From Candidatus Segetimicrobium genomatis (GTDB lineage Bacteria; Sysuimicrobiota; Sysuimicrobiia; Sysuimicrobiales; Segetimicrobiaceae), in assembly GCA_005883865.1 (NCBI GenBank), contig VBAO01000147.1, forward strand, positions 5,006 through 13,728: 8,723 nucleotides of DNA, in the 5' to 3' direction. Position numbers and translations under genes: made by a program. This document shows, piece after piece, positions 1-5,481 of the stretch. A model generated the notes under the pieces. That model was not told where the DNA came from and did no database searches. It saw only the letters and a program-made list of their open reading frames with translations. Every line of letters begins with the position of its first letter. The stretch's first letter is position 1.

Positions 1-64
1 CGCGGGGCTTGTGGCGGAGCTCCGGGGCAATCTGGGCCTGCTGCTTGAGGACGCTCCTTCAATT

Positions 65-124
65 GGTACCGGGAGGGGGATTTCGTCTTTACTAAACATC
101 GGCGGCCTGGGAAGTTGCTTAACG
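65..124. repeat. Dispersed intergenic repeat, copy 1
   Basis: The 42-bp core (65-106) contains GGGAGGGGGATTTCGTCT, then an ACTAAACATCGGCGGC segment. It is identical at 40 of 42 positions to copy 3 (6240-6281) and at 38 of 42 to copy 2 (4502-4543), by eye. Weaker similarity (ctgggaagt...aacg) continues to about 124 and is best shared with copy 2. It lies downstream of the exonuclease gene. All three copies are in the same orientation and all are intergenic. No terminal inverted repeats or transposase are visible, so this is a short non-autonomous repeat or a recombination/attachment-like site rather than an insertion sequence. Confidence 0.8.
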
Positions 125-134
125 CCGTGCGGTG

Positions 135-156
135 CCAGCCCTCCGCGGAGGGCTGG
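135..156. terminator. 22-bp perfect palindrome, possible terminator
   Basis: CCAGCCCTCCG is followed directly by its exact reverse complement, giving an 11-bp arm palindrome that would fold into a GC-rich hairpin in RNA from either strand. It lies 45 nt beyond the stop codon of the exonuclease gene (minus strand), a normal place for a terminator. No T-run follows on the minus strand, and only a weak GTCGGTTT follows on the plus strand. A classical intrinsic terminator is therefore uncertain; a hairpin-type mRNA 3' end or a protein-binding palindrome is also possible. Confidence 0.4.
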
Positions 157-200
157 GTCGGTTTGGCGCTGTCGGACTTCGCTATGTTGGCGTGCTGTAT

Positions 201-1004
201 TCAACTGAAGCGGGCCAGCACAGGCGCATGGTCGCTGGTTCCCACCTCTCTCTGGACGACGCAGGCGGTCGCCCGCGCTGCCAACAAGCTGCTCACGAAC
301 ACATAGTCGAGGCGCCACCCGATGTTCCGCTGTCGCAGGTTGCGCCAGGGCGCCCACCAGGTGAAGAGACGGTCGTTGTTCGGGTCGAGGGTGCGACCCA
401 GGTCCACTAGGCCGCGGCTCAGGATCCGCTCGATCAGTGCGCGCTCCTCAGGAAGTTGTCCAATCGCCCGGGGCTTGCGCTCTTTCGGATGTACATCAAG
501 ATCCGACCGCGCTACGTTCATATCCCCGCACAGCACGAGTTGGCGTACTTCTCCTGCAACCTCGGTCTGGAACGACGCGGCGTATTCGTCCAGCGCTTCG
601 AGGAATCGTATTTTCGCCGCGAAGTCTCGACCACCGTTCGGCACATAGACCGACCCGATGGTGATGCCGGCGACCTCCGTCACAACGATTCGATTCTCGC
701 AATCGAACGCGGGATGAACGAACAGCGGCCGTTGGGGTGCGATTTCCTTGCTGACGTGAAGACCGACGCCCGAGTAGCCTTTGCCTCCGTGCCAATAACA
801 CCAGTACCCCTCCATCTCACACAGTGCAGGTGGCACCTGGTTGGACTCAGCCTTGATCTCCTGCAGGCAGACGAGATCCGGACGCTCGCGCTCGATCCAT
901 TGCTGGACCTCGCCCTGACGTGCCCGGATCCCATTGACGTTCCAGGTCGCGAGCTTAATGGCTGATGTGGGCAGCTTAGCGTCTCCGGCCACGATAACAA
1001 TCAA
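201..1004 (-). CDS. xth: Exodeoxyribonuclease III (AP endonuclease family)
   Basis: This is a DNA-repair nuclease of the exonuclease III / EEP superfamily. It cuts 5' of abasic sites and has Mg-dependent 3'-5' exonuclease and 3'-repair activity in cytoplasmic base excision repair. Numbered from the TTG at 1004 (267 aa), the family motifs appear in order: WNVNGIR (N22, N24), LQEIK (E49, metal ligand), YVPNGG (Y120), GDMNVA (D161, N163), LDYVFVS (D233) and the final GTSDHAP (D258, H259). The catalytic set is complete and the length is normal. The start is uncertain: 1004 is a TTG, a GTG follows at 992, and family members usually begin near residue 18 (KLATWNVNG), where this frame has ATT. None has a visible ribosome binding site. 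The gene stands alone and diverges from the dienelactone hydrolase unit across a gap of about 730 bp. The function is secure; only the N-terminus is open. Confidence 0.95.
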   Translation of the reverse strand: MIVIVAGDAKLPTSAIKLATWNVNGIRARQGEVQQWIERERPDLVCLQEIKAESNQVPPALCEMEGYWCYWHGGKGYSGVGLHVSKEIAPQRPLFVHPAFDCENRIVVTEVAGITIGSVYVPNGGRDFAAKIRFLEALDEYAASFQTEVAGEVRQLVLCGDMNVARSDLDVHPKERKPRAIGQLPEERALIERILSRGLVDLGRTLDPNNDRLFTWWAPWRNLRQRNIGWRLDYVFVSSLLAARATACVVQREVGTSDHAPVLARFS

Positions 1005-1346
1005 GGCCGGCGCGGCGGTAGAGTCGCCGGTCCGATGGAATCCGCCTCCCCGGTTCCTCCTGAAACGGTTCCAGTCTTGTCTCCGAAAGGGATCATCAGG
1101 CTATGGCCTTGTACAGAATACCGCGAATCCACGGAATCTCCCTCTCGGCCGAAGGAGTAGCCAGACGAACGAGGCGTTCGCCACGACCTTGCTCTCCGTC
1201 CCGGGGCATCCGACCGTTCACCTTCACTCCGGCTCCTGCCTACTACGACCTATTTTATGCCCGGTCGTGAGAACAACTCGGAACCGTGCATTGCCCCTCA
1301 TCACCAGGTCGTCCGCCTCTGCGGCGCGCTCGATCAGGCCCGCCCA
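1005..1346. other. Intergenic stretch, no gene supported
   Basis: This is the left part of the gap between the divergent exonuclease and hydrolase genes. Open frames cross it on both strands (plus-strand frame from 934, minus-strand frame from 1817), but their translations are low-complexity Arg/Ser/Pro-rich or carry no family motif. A plus-strand frame ending near 1269 reads FTFTPAPAYYDLFYARS before a TGA. It could be an upstream piece of the decayed gene that follows, but I cannot show this. Confidence 0.4.
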
Positions 1347-1558
1347 TGCCTGGAGCATGCCACGCGTAAAGGCTATCGACTCGCGGTCACCGAAGCCACG
1401 AACAAGGTGTTGCGGCGCATCTTCCGGACGCTCGAATTGGCCGAGAGTTGCGGCGGTTCTACCCCAGCTATCGCTTCGCCGGGCGCGCCGTGTTTGCGCC
1501 GATCGCCGAGTAGGCAGGCCCAATTCTAATGGACAGGCAAAGGAGCTTGTCGATGTGA
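1347..1558 (+). pseudogene. Decayed C-terminal tail resembling a GNAT acetyltransferase
   Basis: A plus-strand frame reads CLEHATRKGYRLAVTEATN, then KVLRRIFRTLELAE up to 1445. This resembles the late part of a GNAT-type N-acetyltransferase: a 'group of kin / A-T-N / F-R-K-x-G-F' region after the acetyl-CoA-binding helix. The reading then continues sensibly only in another frame from 1445: ELRRFYPSYRFAGRAVFAPIAE, then a TAG at 1511, then AGPILMDRQ. At least one frameshift and one nonsense codon are therefore needed to explain it, and no start or N-terminal half is recognisable upstream. I call it a gene remnant. The family assignment rests on remembered sequence resemblance and is tentative; that this is a broken coding sequence is somewhat better supported than its name. 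Confidence 0.4.
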
Positions 1559-1664
1559 CCGTACGAAATATGCGCTCGGCGAATTCAAACTGCGTGACTA
1601 CGCTTGAGAGCGACATCAAGCTGTTCTGCCTTTGTTTCGGGTGACCTGTACAAAGGAGATCAAG

Positions 1665-1751
1665 ATGACTTTTGAAGCGGGGATCGCCTACTTTGGTCAT
1701 GTATGCGTGAGGCGCGCAGATGACAAGAGGAGCAGCCATGTACCAGACTGA
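1665..1751 (+). CDS. 28-codon upstream ORF overlapping the hydrolase start
   Basis: ATG at 1665 follows a near-perfect Shine-Dalgarno sequence, AAGGAG at 1653-1658 with a 6-nt spacer. This is the strongest ribosome binding site in the window. The frame encodes 28 residues (MTFEAGIAYFGHVCVRRADD, then KRSSHVPD) and stops at 1749-1751, 11 nt inside the dienelactone hydrolase gene that begins at 1738 in another frame. The overlap would allow translational coupling or a leader-peptide role. The peptide matches no family I know, has no hydrophobic segment and no run of one amino acid typical of attenuators. It could instead be the stub of a longer, now shortened gene. A ribosome probably starts here, but a functional product is unproven. 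Confidence 0.4.
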   Translation: MTFEAGIAYFGHVCVRRADDKRSSHVPD

Positions 1752-2493
1752 CATGTATGAAGGGATGCTTGCAGAGACCGTCACGATGCACGGCGCCAAC
1801 GGGGACGTTATCAACACCTACTTTGCCCGACCCTTGGGCCCTGGCCCCTTTCCTGGCGTGGTGCTGATCCACCACCTGCCCGGCTGGGACGAGTGGTACC
1901 GCGAGGCAACGCGCAGGTTTGCACAACACGGCTATTCCGCGCTCTCTCCAAATCTTTACTTCCGCGACGGCCACGGCACTCCTGAGGACGTGGCCGCGAA
2001 AGTGCGCGCAGCAGGGGGCGTGCCCGACGATCAGGTCGTGGGCGATGTTGGAGGAGCAATGCGATACCTACGCTCGCTCCCCTACATCAACGGCAAAGTG
2101 GGTGTCTTCGGCACTTGTTCGGGCGGCCGACACGCGTATCTCACAGCGTGTCGTGCGAAAGGCTTTGACGCGGCTGTAGACTGCTGGGGGGGGCGCGTAG
2201 TAATGTCCAGGGAGGAACTCACGCCCAAGCAGCCCGTGGCCCCGATCGACTACACCAAGGACCTTTCCTGCCCGCTCCTGGGCCTCTTTGGTGAGGAGGA
2301 CAAGGGCCCCACGCCCGAACAGGTGACCCGCCATGACGAGGAACTCAAGAAGTACGGCAAGACCTATGAGTTTCACATGTATCCGAATGCGGGCCATGGT
2401 TTCTTCTACTATGACCGGCCGGCCTATCGGCAGCAGCAAGCGGTGGACGGCTGGCACAAGGTTTTCGCCTTCCTTCAGAAGCATCTTGGTTGA
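1738..2493 (+). CDS. Dienelactone hydrolase family protein
   Basis: This is an alpha/beta hydrolase of the dienelactone hydrolase (carboxymethylenebutenolidase) family, cytoplasmic, 251 aa. Known members open dienelactones or related lactones and esters during aromatic degradation; the substrate here cannot be read from sequence. The triad is visible: nucleophile C127 in GTCSGG (DLH enzymes use Cys rather than Ser), D188 in GEEDKGP and H220 in NAGHGFF. The beta-strand and turn after the first sheet read VVLIHHLPGWDEW (about 41-53). The ATG at 1738 is chosen because AGAGGAG (1726-1732) sits 5 nt before it; the earlier in-frame ATG at 1720 overlaps that site and has none of its own. The 28-codon ORF overlaps this start, and the DUF6295 gene follows 20 bp after the stop, so the two are probably co-transcribed. 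No signal peptide is present. The family call is firm. Confidence 0.93.
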   Translation: MYQTDMYEGMLAETVTMHGANGDVINTYFARPLGPGPFPGVVLIHHLPGWDEWYREATRRFAQHGYSALSPNLYFRDGHGTPEDVAAKVRAAGGVPDDQVVGDVGGAMRYLRSLPYINGKVGVFGTCSGGRHAYLTACRAKGFDAAVDCWGGRVVMSREELTPKQPVAPIDYTKDLSCPLLGLFGEEDKGPTPEQVTRHDEELKKYGKTYEFHMYPNAGHGFFYYDRPAYRQQQAVDGWHKVFAFLQKHLG

Positions 2494-2497
2494 CAGT

Positions 2498-2513
2498 GGA
2501 GAGGAGACCGACA
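2498..2513 (+). promoter_or_regulatory. Ribosome binding site fixing the DUF6295 start
   Basis: A purine run, GGAGAGGAGA (2498-2507), lies just after the hydrolase stop codon and ends with AGGAG seven nt before ATG 2514. It decides the start over the in-frame upstream start at 2490, which overlaps the end of the preceding gene and has no such site. Confidence 0.7.
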
Positions 2514-2810
2514 ATGTGCACGATGATCGCCAGGCAGGTGGAGGTCGAGGGCAGAGGCAAGGGACCGGGCGGGTGGTTCACTGTGCGCCAGGCCAACGTG
2601 TCCTATGACCACCCTTTCAGCCTCCCGCTGGAGCATGCTTTGAATATCGACTTTGTAAATGAGGCACAGGGGCCGGGCGCGCGGGTCGCCGTAGAACTCA
2701 CGGTGGAGTCGGCTCGCACCCTGGTTGAGACGATCCAGGCGGTGCTCACGCGGGCTGAGGCGGCCGGATACTTGGACCGCGCTCAAGCACGCACGCAGTC
2801 CCCAACCTAG
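2514..2810 (+). CDS. DUF6295 family protein
   Basis: This is a small protein of 98 aa that I recognise as the DUF6295 type from its characteristic course: MCTMIARQVEVEG at the N-terminus, a GKGPGGWF turn, VSYDHPF, LEHALNIDFVNE, GARVAVELT and a closing helix VESARTLVETIQAVL. The function of the family is not established. The sequence is soluble, has no signal peptide or membrane segment, and carries one Cys (C2) and a conserved-looking Tyr-Asp-His-Pro motif (about 36-39) that could bind a metal or ligand; that last point is inference. It sits 20 bp after the dienelactone hydrolase, has its own strong ribosome binding site and very likely shares its transcript. The last ten or so residues (RAQARTQSPT) are probably disordered. 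Confidence 0.85.
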   Translation: MCTMIARQVEVEGRGKGPGGWFTVRQANVSYDHPFSLPLEHALNIDFVNEAQGPGARVAVELTVESARTLVETIQAVLTRAEAAGYLDRAQARTQSPT

Positions 2811-3142
2811 ACCAGTCTGGTTTCACCGGGACGACCGGACGGTATTGATCTTCAGTGAGCGCCACACGGCCAAAGTACAGCATATAGCCTGCGGCGCGGT
2901 GATCAGTCACAGGATTGTAGGATACAAGGCCCCGATGGCCGCTTACTGGGCACGAACGCAAGGGTGGGGCATCCGAAAAGACCAAGATTCCGCGGGGGCG
3001 GCTCGCCGCGGTACGATAGAGGGCAAAAGCGGATTCCATAACACGGTCGAATGGACGGCAGGTGTTTCAAGGGAAACTCCGCAAAGATCGAATGGAAGAC
3101 TAGAATGGCGCACACCGGGTGAGTTGATCTACGGCTCTGGAC
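2811..3142 (+). other. Intergenic stretch before the propeller gene
   Basis: I see no gene in these bases. The frame open across them is Arg-rich shadow sequence without motifs. A short ACCAGTCTGGT palindrome at 2811-2821 directly follows the DUF6295 stop, and a CCGCGG/CCGCGG inverted pair lies near 2990-3012. Neither is followed by a T-run. The promoter of the downstream gene should lie in the right half, but I find no convincing -35/-10 pair. Confidence 0.4.
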
Positions 3143-3227
3143 GAGGAGACACTATGTCGAGCAAAGGATTTTCCTCGCTTGGACTGCTCCCCATGGCAGT
3201 TCAGGACGAAATCAGCAGCCGGTACAA
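3143..3227 (+). other. Well-formed start and signal-peptide beginning, out of frame with the gene body
   Basis: GAGGAG (3143-3148) lies 5 nt before ATG 3154. The peptide from it begins MSSKGFSSLGLLPMA, which looks like the first part of an export signal, but that frame then runs into Arg-rich nonsense and stops at 3297. The cytochrome/propeller body is in another frame, open from 3123, whose only usable start is a TTG at 3228 with no ribosome binding site. The simplest reading is that ATG 3154 is the original start and an indel between about 3190 and 3225 broke the frame, also shortening the signal peptide. Confidence 0.6.
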
Positions 3228-4412
3228 TTGCCCGAAGGCGAGGGCAAAGCGACGGTGCAGGCGGCGTGCGGGGCTTGCCATTCGCTCGCGCAGGTAACGA
3301 ACGCGGGACATGACCGCGACCAGTGGAACACGGTGTTGCACATGATGATCAACGTGGGCGCACCATTGCCGCAAGACAAGTTCGACACCGTGCTGAATTA
3401 TCTGGTCGCGCATTTTCCTCCGACGCCACGGCCTGAAGCGAGGATCGTTCCCGGTCGTGCAGACGTCACGATCAAAGAATGGGTGGTACCGACGCTGGGA
3501 TCGCGGCCGCACGATCCGATGTACGCTCCGGATGGCTCGGTGTGGTACACGGGCCAGATGGCCAATGTGCTGGGGCGGTTCGATCCCAAGACGGAGACGT
3601 TCAAGGAATACAAGTTGCCGCCGAAGTCGGGGCCGCATGGATTGGTTGCCGACAAGGACGGCAACGCGTGGTATACCGCAAATTTCGCCGCTTACATCGG
3701 AAAACTCAATCCAAAGACCGGCAAAGTTACGAAATATCCGATGCCCGATTCCAAGGCGCGCGACCCGCACACGCCGATTTTTGATGGGCCCGACAGGATC
3801 TTCTTCACCGTGCAAGGCGCGAACATGGTGGGACGGCTGAACTTGAGGACCGGCGAGATCAAGCTCGTGACTTCGCCGACGCCGCGGTCAAATCCGTACG
3901 GCATGGTGATCAACTCGAAGGGCATTCCCTACTTTGTGGAGTTCGGCGCGAACAAGATCGCCAGTATCGATCCGGAGACGCTGGACATCCACGAATACGT
4001 CTTGCCGCATGGAGACAGCCGGCCACGGCGCGTGGCGATTGCTTCGGATGACGTGATCTATTACTCTGACTACTCGCGCGGATATCTGGGGCGGTTCGAT
4101 ACCAAGACGGGAGCAATGACGGAATGGCCTTCGCCGGGCGGGCCAAAGTCGCAGCCCTATGGGATTACGATCGCGAACGGAATCGTGTGGTACAGTGAAT
4201 CGAACACGAAGCCGAACACAATTGTGCGGTTTGATCCGAAGACGGAGAAGTTCCAAACATGGGCGATTCCGTCGGGCGGAGGAGTGGTGCGGAACATGGT
4301 GCATACGCCGGATGGCAGCGCGCTGTGGATCGCGTGTAGTGGCATGAATCGCATTGGGGAAGTGCAGATTAGAGGGGCGAAAATCTCGCAAAAGAATCGA
4401 GTAAAGAATTGA
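3228..4412 (+). CDS. Cytochrome c domain fused to Vgb-like beta-propeller protein
   Basis: The body has two parts. Residues 2-65 (from the TTG) form a small mono-haem cytochrome c-like domain with CGACH (C14, C17, H18) and a likely axial Met in HMMINVG (M39/M40). Residues about 80-388 are a beta-propeller of the virginiamycin B lyase (Vgb)/streptogramin lyase fold. Repeats of the form PHG/PYG...(V/I)WY...GR(F/L)DPKTG...(E)(Y/W)xxP recur about six times. Such fusions are common in soil bacteria, especially Acidobacteria-like genomes, and are normally exported because haem c is attached outside the cytoplasm. Antibiotic lyase activity should not be assumed; a periplasmic redox or binding role is more likely. 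No signal peptide is in frame: the good ATG at 3154 lies in another frame, so the gene as read is damaged at its N-terminus or carries an assembly error. The TTG start is the formal ORF start only. The body itself is uninterrupted. It stands alone and converges with the PepSY/redoxin operon. Confidence 0.85.
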   Translation: MPEGEGKATVQAACGACHSLAQVTNAGHDRDQWNTVLHMMINVGAPLPQDKFDTVLNYLVAHFPPTPRPEARIVPGRADVTIKEWVVPTLGSRPHDPMYAPDGSVWYTGQMANVLGRFDPKTETFKEYKLPPKSGPHGLVADKDGNAWYTANFAAYIGKLNPKTGKVTKYPMPDSKARDPHTPIFDGPDRIFFTVQGANMVGRLNLRTGEIKLVTSPTPRSNPYGMVINSKGIPYFVEFGANKIASIDPETLDIHEYVLPHGDSRPRRVAIASDDVIYYSDYSRGYLGRFDTKTGAMTEWPSPGGPKSQPYGITIANGIVWYSESNTKPNTIVRFDPKTEKFQTWAIPSGGGVVRNMVHTPDGSALWIACSGMNRIGEVQIRGAKISQKNRVKN

Positions 4413-4436
4413 GTCCCGGATGCGCGGGCTCTTAGA
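4411..4436 (+). terminator. Possible terminator hairpin after the propeller gene
   Basis: Starting at the stop codon, GAG-T-CCCG (4411-4418) can pair with CGGG-CTC (4425-4431) around a 6-nt loop, leaving one bulged T. It is followed by the weakly T-rich TTAGAAAT. Position suits a terminator for the plus-strand gene, but the stem is short and the T-run poor. Confidence 0.35.
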
Positions 4437-4751
4437 AATACGGGCAAAATAGATGCCGCGCTAAAAGCCGCGTCGCTACCTAAAGCTGGTGACGGAATCG
4501 TGGTGCCGGGAGGGGGATTTCGTCTCTACCAAACATCAGCGGCATCCTGGAAGTCACGTGAACGTTGTTGGCCCCCCGCATTTAGGAATGCCCGCAGTTC
4601 TGATGGTCAGGTGGTTTAGGTCGTTGGCCGGGGCCTCCTCTGCAAAGCCCACCTTGAGCCTGTCCCATTGTCCGGGGGCGCGGCCGATCCCTTGGCGACA
4701 AAGCGGTTTGCGCGAACGGCGAGCGTCACGCTTGGGATTCTGCGTGCCAAG
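4432..4751. other. Convergent intergenic stretch
   Basis: This lies between the 3' ends of the plus-strand propeller gene and the minus-strand PepSY-like gene. It contains repeat copy 2 and a GCCGCG...GCCGCG near-direct pair at about 4456-4472. Open frames on both strands lack recognisable motifs and I call no gene. I see no strong terminator for the minus-strand operon. Confidence 0.4.
4496..4564. repeat. Dispersed intergenic repeat, copy 2
   Basis: The core at 4502-4543 differs from copy 3 at 2 of 42 positions and from copy 1 at 4. With copy 3 it shares an exact 30-bp block, 4496-4525 matching 6234-6263, which extends the repeat leftwards by AATCGT. On the right, CCTGGAAGT...AACG (to 4564) resembles copy 1, and the first dozen bases resemble copy 3. 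It lies between two convergent genes. Confidence 0.85.
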
Positions 4752-5459
4752 TTACTGGCGGATCTCCCTCTTATCCAGAAACACGCCATGCCAAGTGTGG
4801 TACCAGACCTGGCCGCTTTGCGCGTTGACGCTGAGCATGCCGACCTGACGCCCACCCCGCAGCACGTTAAAATGGTAGTATCCGTAAAATGCGTCTCCCT
4901 TCCCTGCGGTCGCGCCCGGGAGGTATCCGGACAGGAACTGGGCGGCCGACTGCTTGGCCTGCGCCTCCGCGATCGCGGAGGCGGGTGGAATGGTCGACGC
5001 TCCGCCCATCATCCCTCCGCCACCCATCATCCCTGAGCCACTCATCATCTCTTGCATCATCACCTTGCCGTATTTCGCGTTCCACATCATGTGTGGACCC
5101 ATTTCAGGCATCGCTCGACCGGTATATCGATCGACCAGCACTTGGACTGCACCTTTACCCGTGCTTGCCTCTTTGAATTGCCCGTAGAAGTTCTGCGTGT
5201 ATGCCTCTACTTCATCGAGCACGAGGCCGTCAATATGATGAGCGTCAGGCCACTGGCGCAGTATCTCCACAGCTCTCTCTATGGAGATAGGCCGTGAGGA
5301 AGGCGCGAATGGACCCCCCATCATTCCCATGCCTTGCATCATCATGTCGTTCATAGTCATGCCACCTTGACCCGAGGCGACCACCGGCCAATTCCGTGCT
5401 GTGGTAGCGAGGATTCCGACGGCCACGAATAGCACCACCACTCCCGCCGCCAGTCTCAT
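4752..5459 (-). CDS. Exported Met/His-rich protein with PepSY-like domains
   Basis: This is a 235-aa protein with an N-terminal hydrophobic segment (about 3-20) that is a signal peptide or single membrane anchor. A Met/Gly-rich stretch follows (about 34-49, NDMMMQGMGMMGG). Residues 57-132 look like a PepSY-type alpha/beta unit (ISIERAVEILRQW, VEAYTQNFYGQFKEASTG, VLVDRYTG, GPHMMWNAKYG). A second Met/Gly run (134-153) is followed by a second similar half with Ala/Gln-rich helix, FYGYYHFNVL and VNAQSGQVWYHTWHG. Paired TG/SG turns after the last strand are typical of PepSY repeats. The Met, His and Asp content suggests binding of copper or another soft metal, but that is inference. ATG 5459 is chosen over 5498 because AAGGGAG stands 8 nt upstream and 5498 lies inside the preceding gene. 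It follows the redoxin gene by 22 bp and is almost surely co-transcribed with it. Confidence 0.8.
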   Translation of the reverse strand: MRLAAGVVVLFVAVGILATTARNWPVVASGQGGMTMNDMMMQGMGMMGGPFAPSSRPISIERAVEILRQWPDAHHIDGLVLDEVEAYTQNFYGQFKEASTGKGAVQVLVDRYTGRAMPEMGPHMMWNAKYGKVMMQEMMSGSGMMGGGGMMGGASTIPPASAIAEAQAKQSAAQFLSGYLPGATAGKGDAFYGYYHFNVLRGGRQVGMLSVNAQSGQVWYHTWHGVFLDKREIRQ

Positions 5460-5481
5460 GAAAGCCACTCCCTTCGATTCT

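Larger units (their letters stand above)
1..200. other. Left edge, no confident gene
   Basis: No gene is supported here. A plus-strand frame is open from the window edge through position 208 (it reads AGLVAELRGNLGLLLEDAPS before the repeat at 65). It could be the tail of a gene that starts outside the window, but it matches no family I recognise and it runs on through the dispersed repeat, so I do not call it. The stretch holds repeat copy 1 and a 22-bp palindrome, both listed separately. Confidence 0.4.

Noticed and set aside
1604..1640. Sigma-70 promoter for the hydrolase unit (TTGAGA near 1604)
   Set aside because: No acceptable -10 box follows at 16-18 bp, so I do not call it.
934..1644. 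Long plus-strand open frame (236 codons) between the exonuclease and hydrolase genes
   Set aside because: Its translation is Arg/Ser/Pro-rich without motifs, it begins inside the exonuclease gene on the other strand, and a better protein-like reading (the GNAT-like tail) lies in other frames.
1224..1817. Minus-strand open frame of 197 codons
   Set aside because: It is antisense to the hydrolase start and the GNAT-like remnant, has no ribosome binding site that I trust and no family motif.
3228..4412. Virginiamycin B (streptogramin) lyase resistance gene
   Set aside because: The propeller fold is shared, but the N-terminal haem-c domain and the overall sequence type are those of environmental cytochrome/propeller proteins, so antibiotic resistance is not supported.
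4489..4848. Plus-strand open frame crossing repeat copy 2
   Set aside because: It overlaps the 3' end of the PepSY-like gene on the other strand and its translation shows no recognisable domain.
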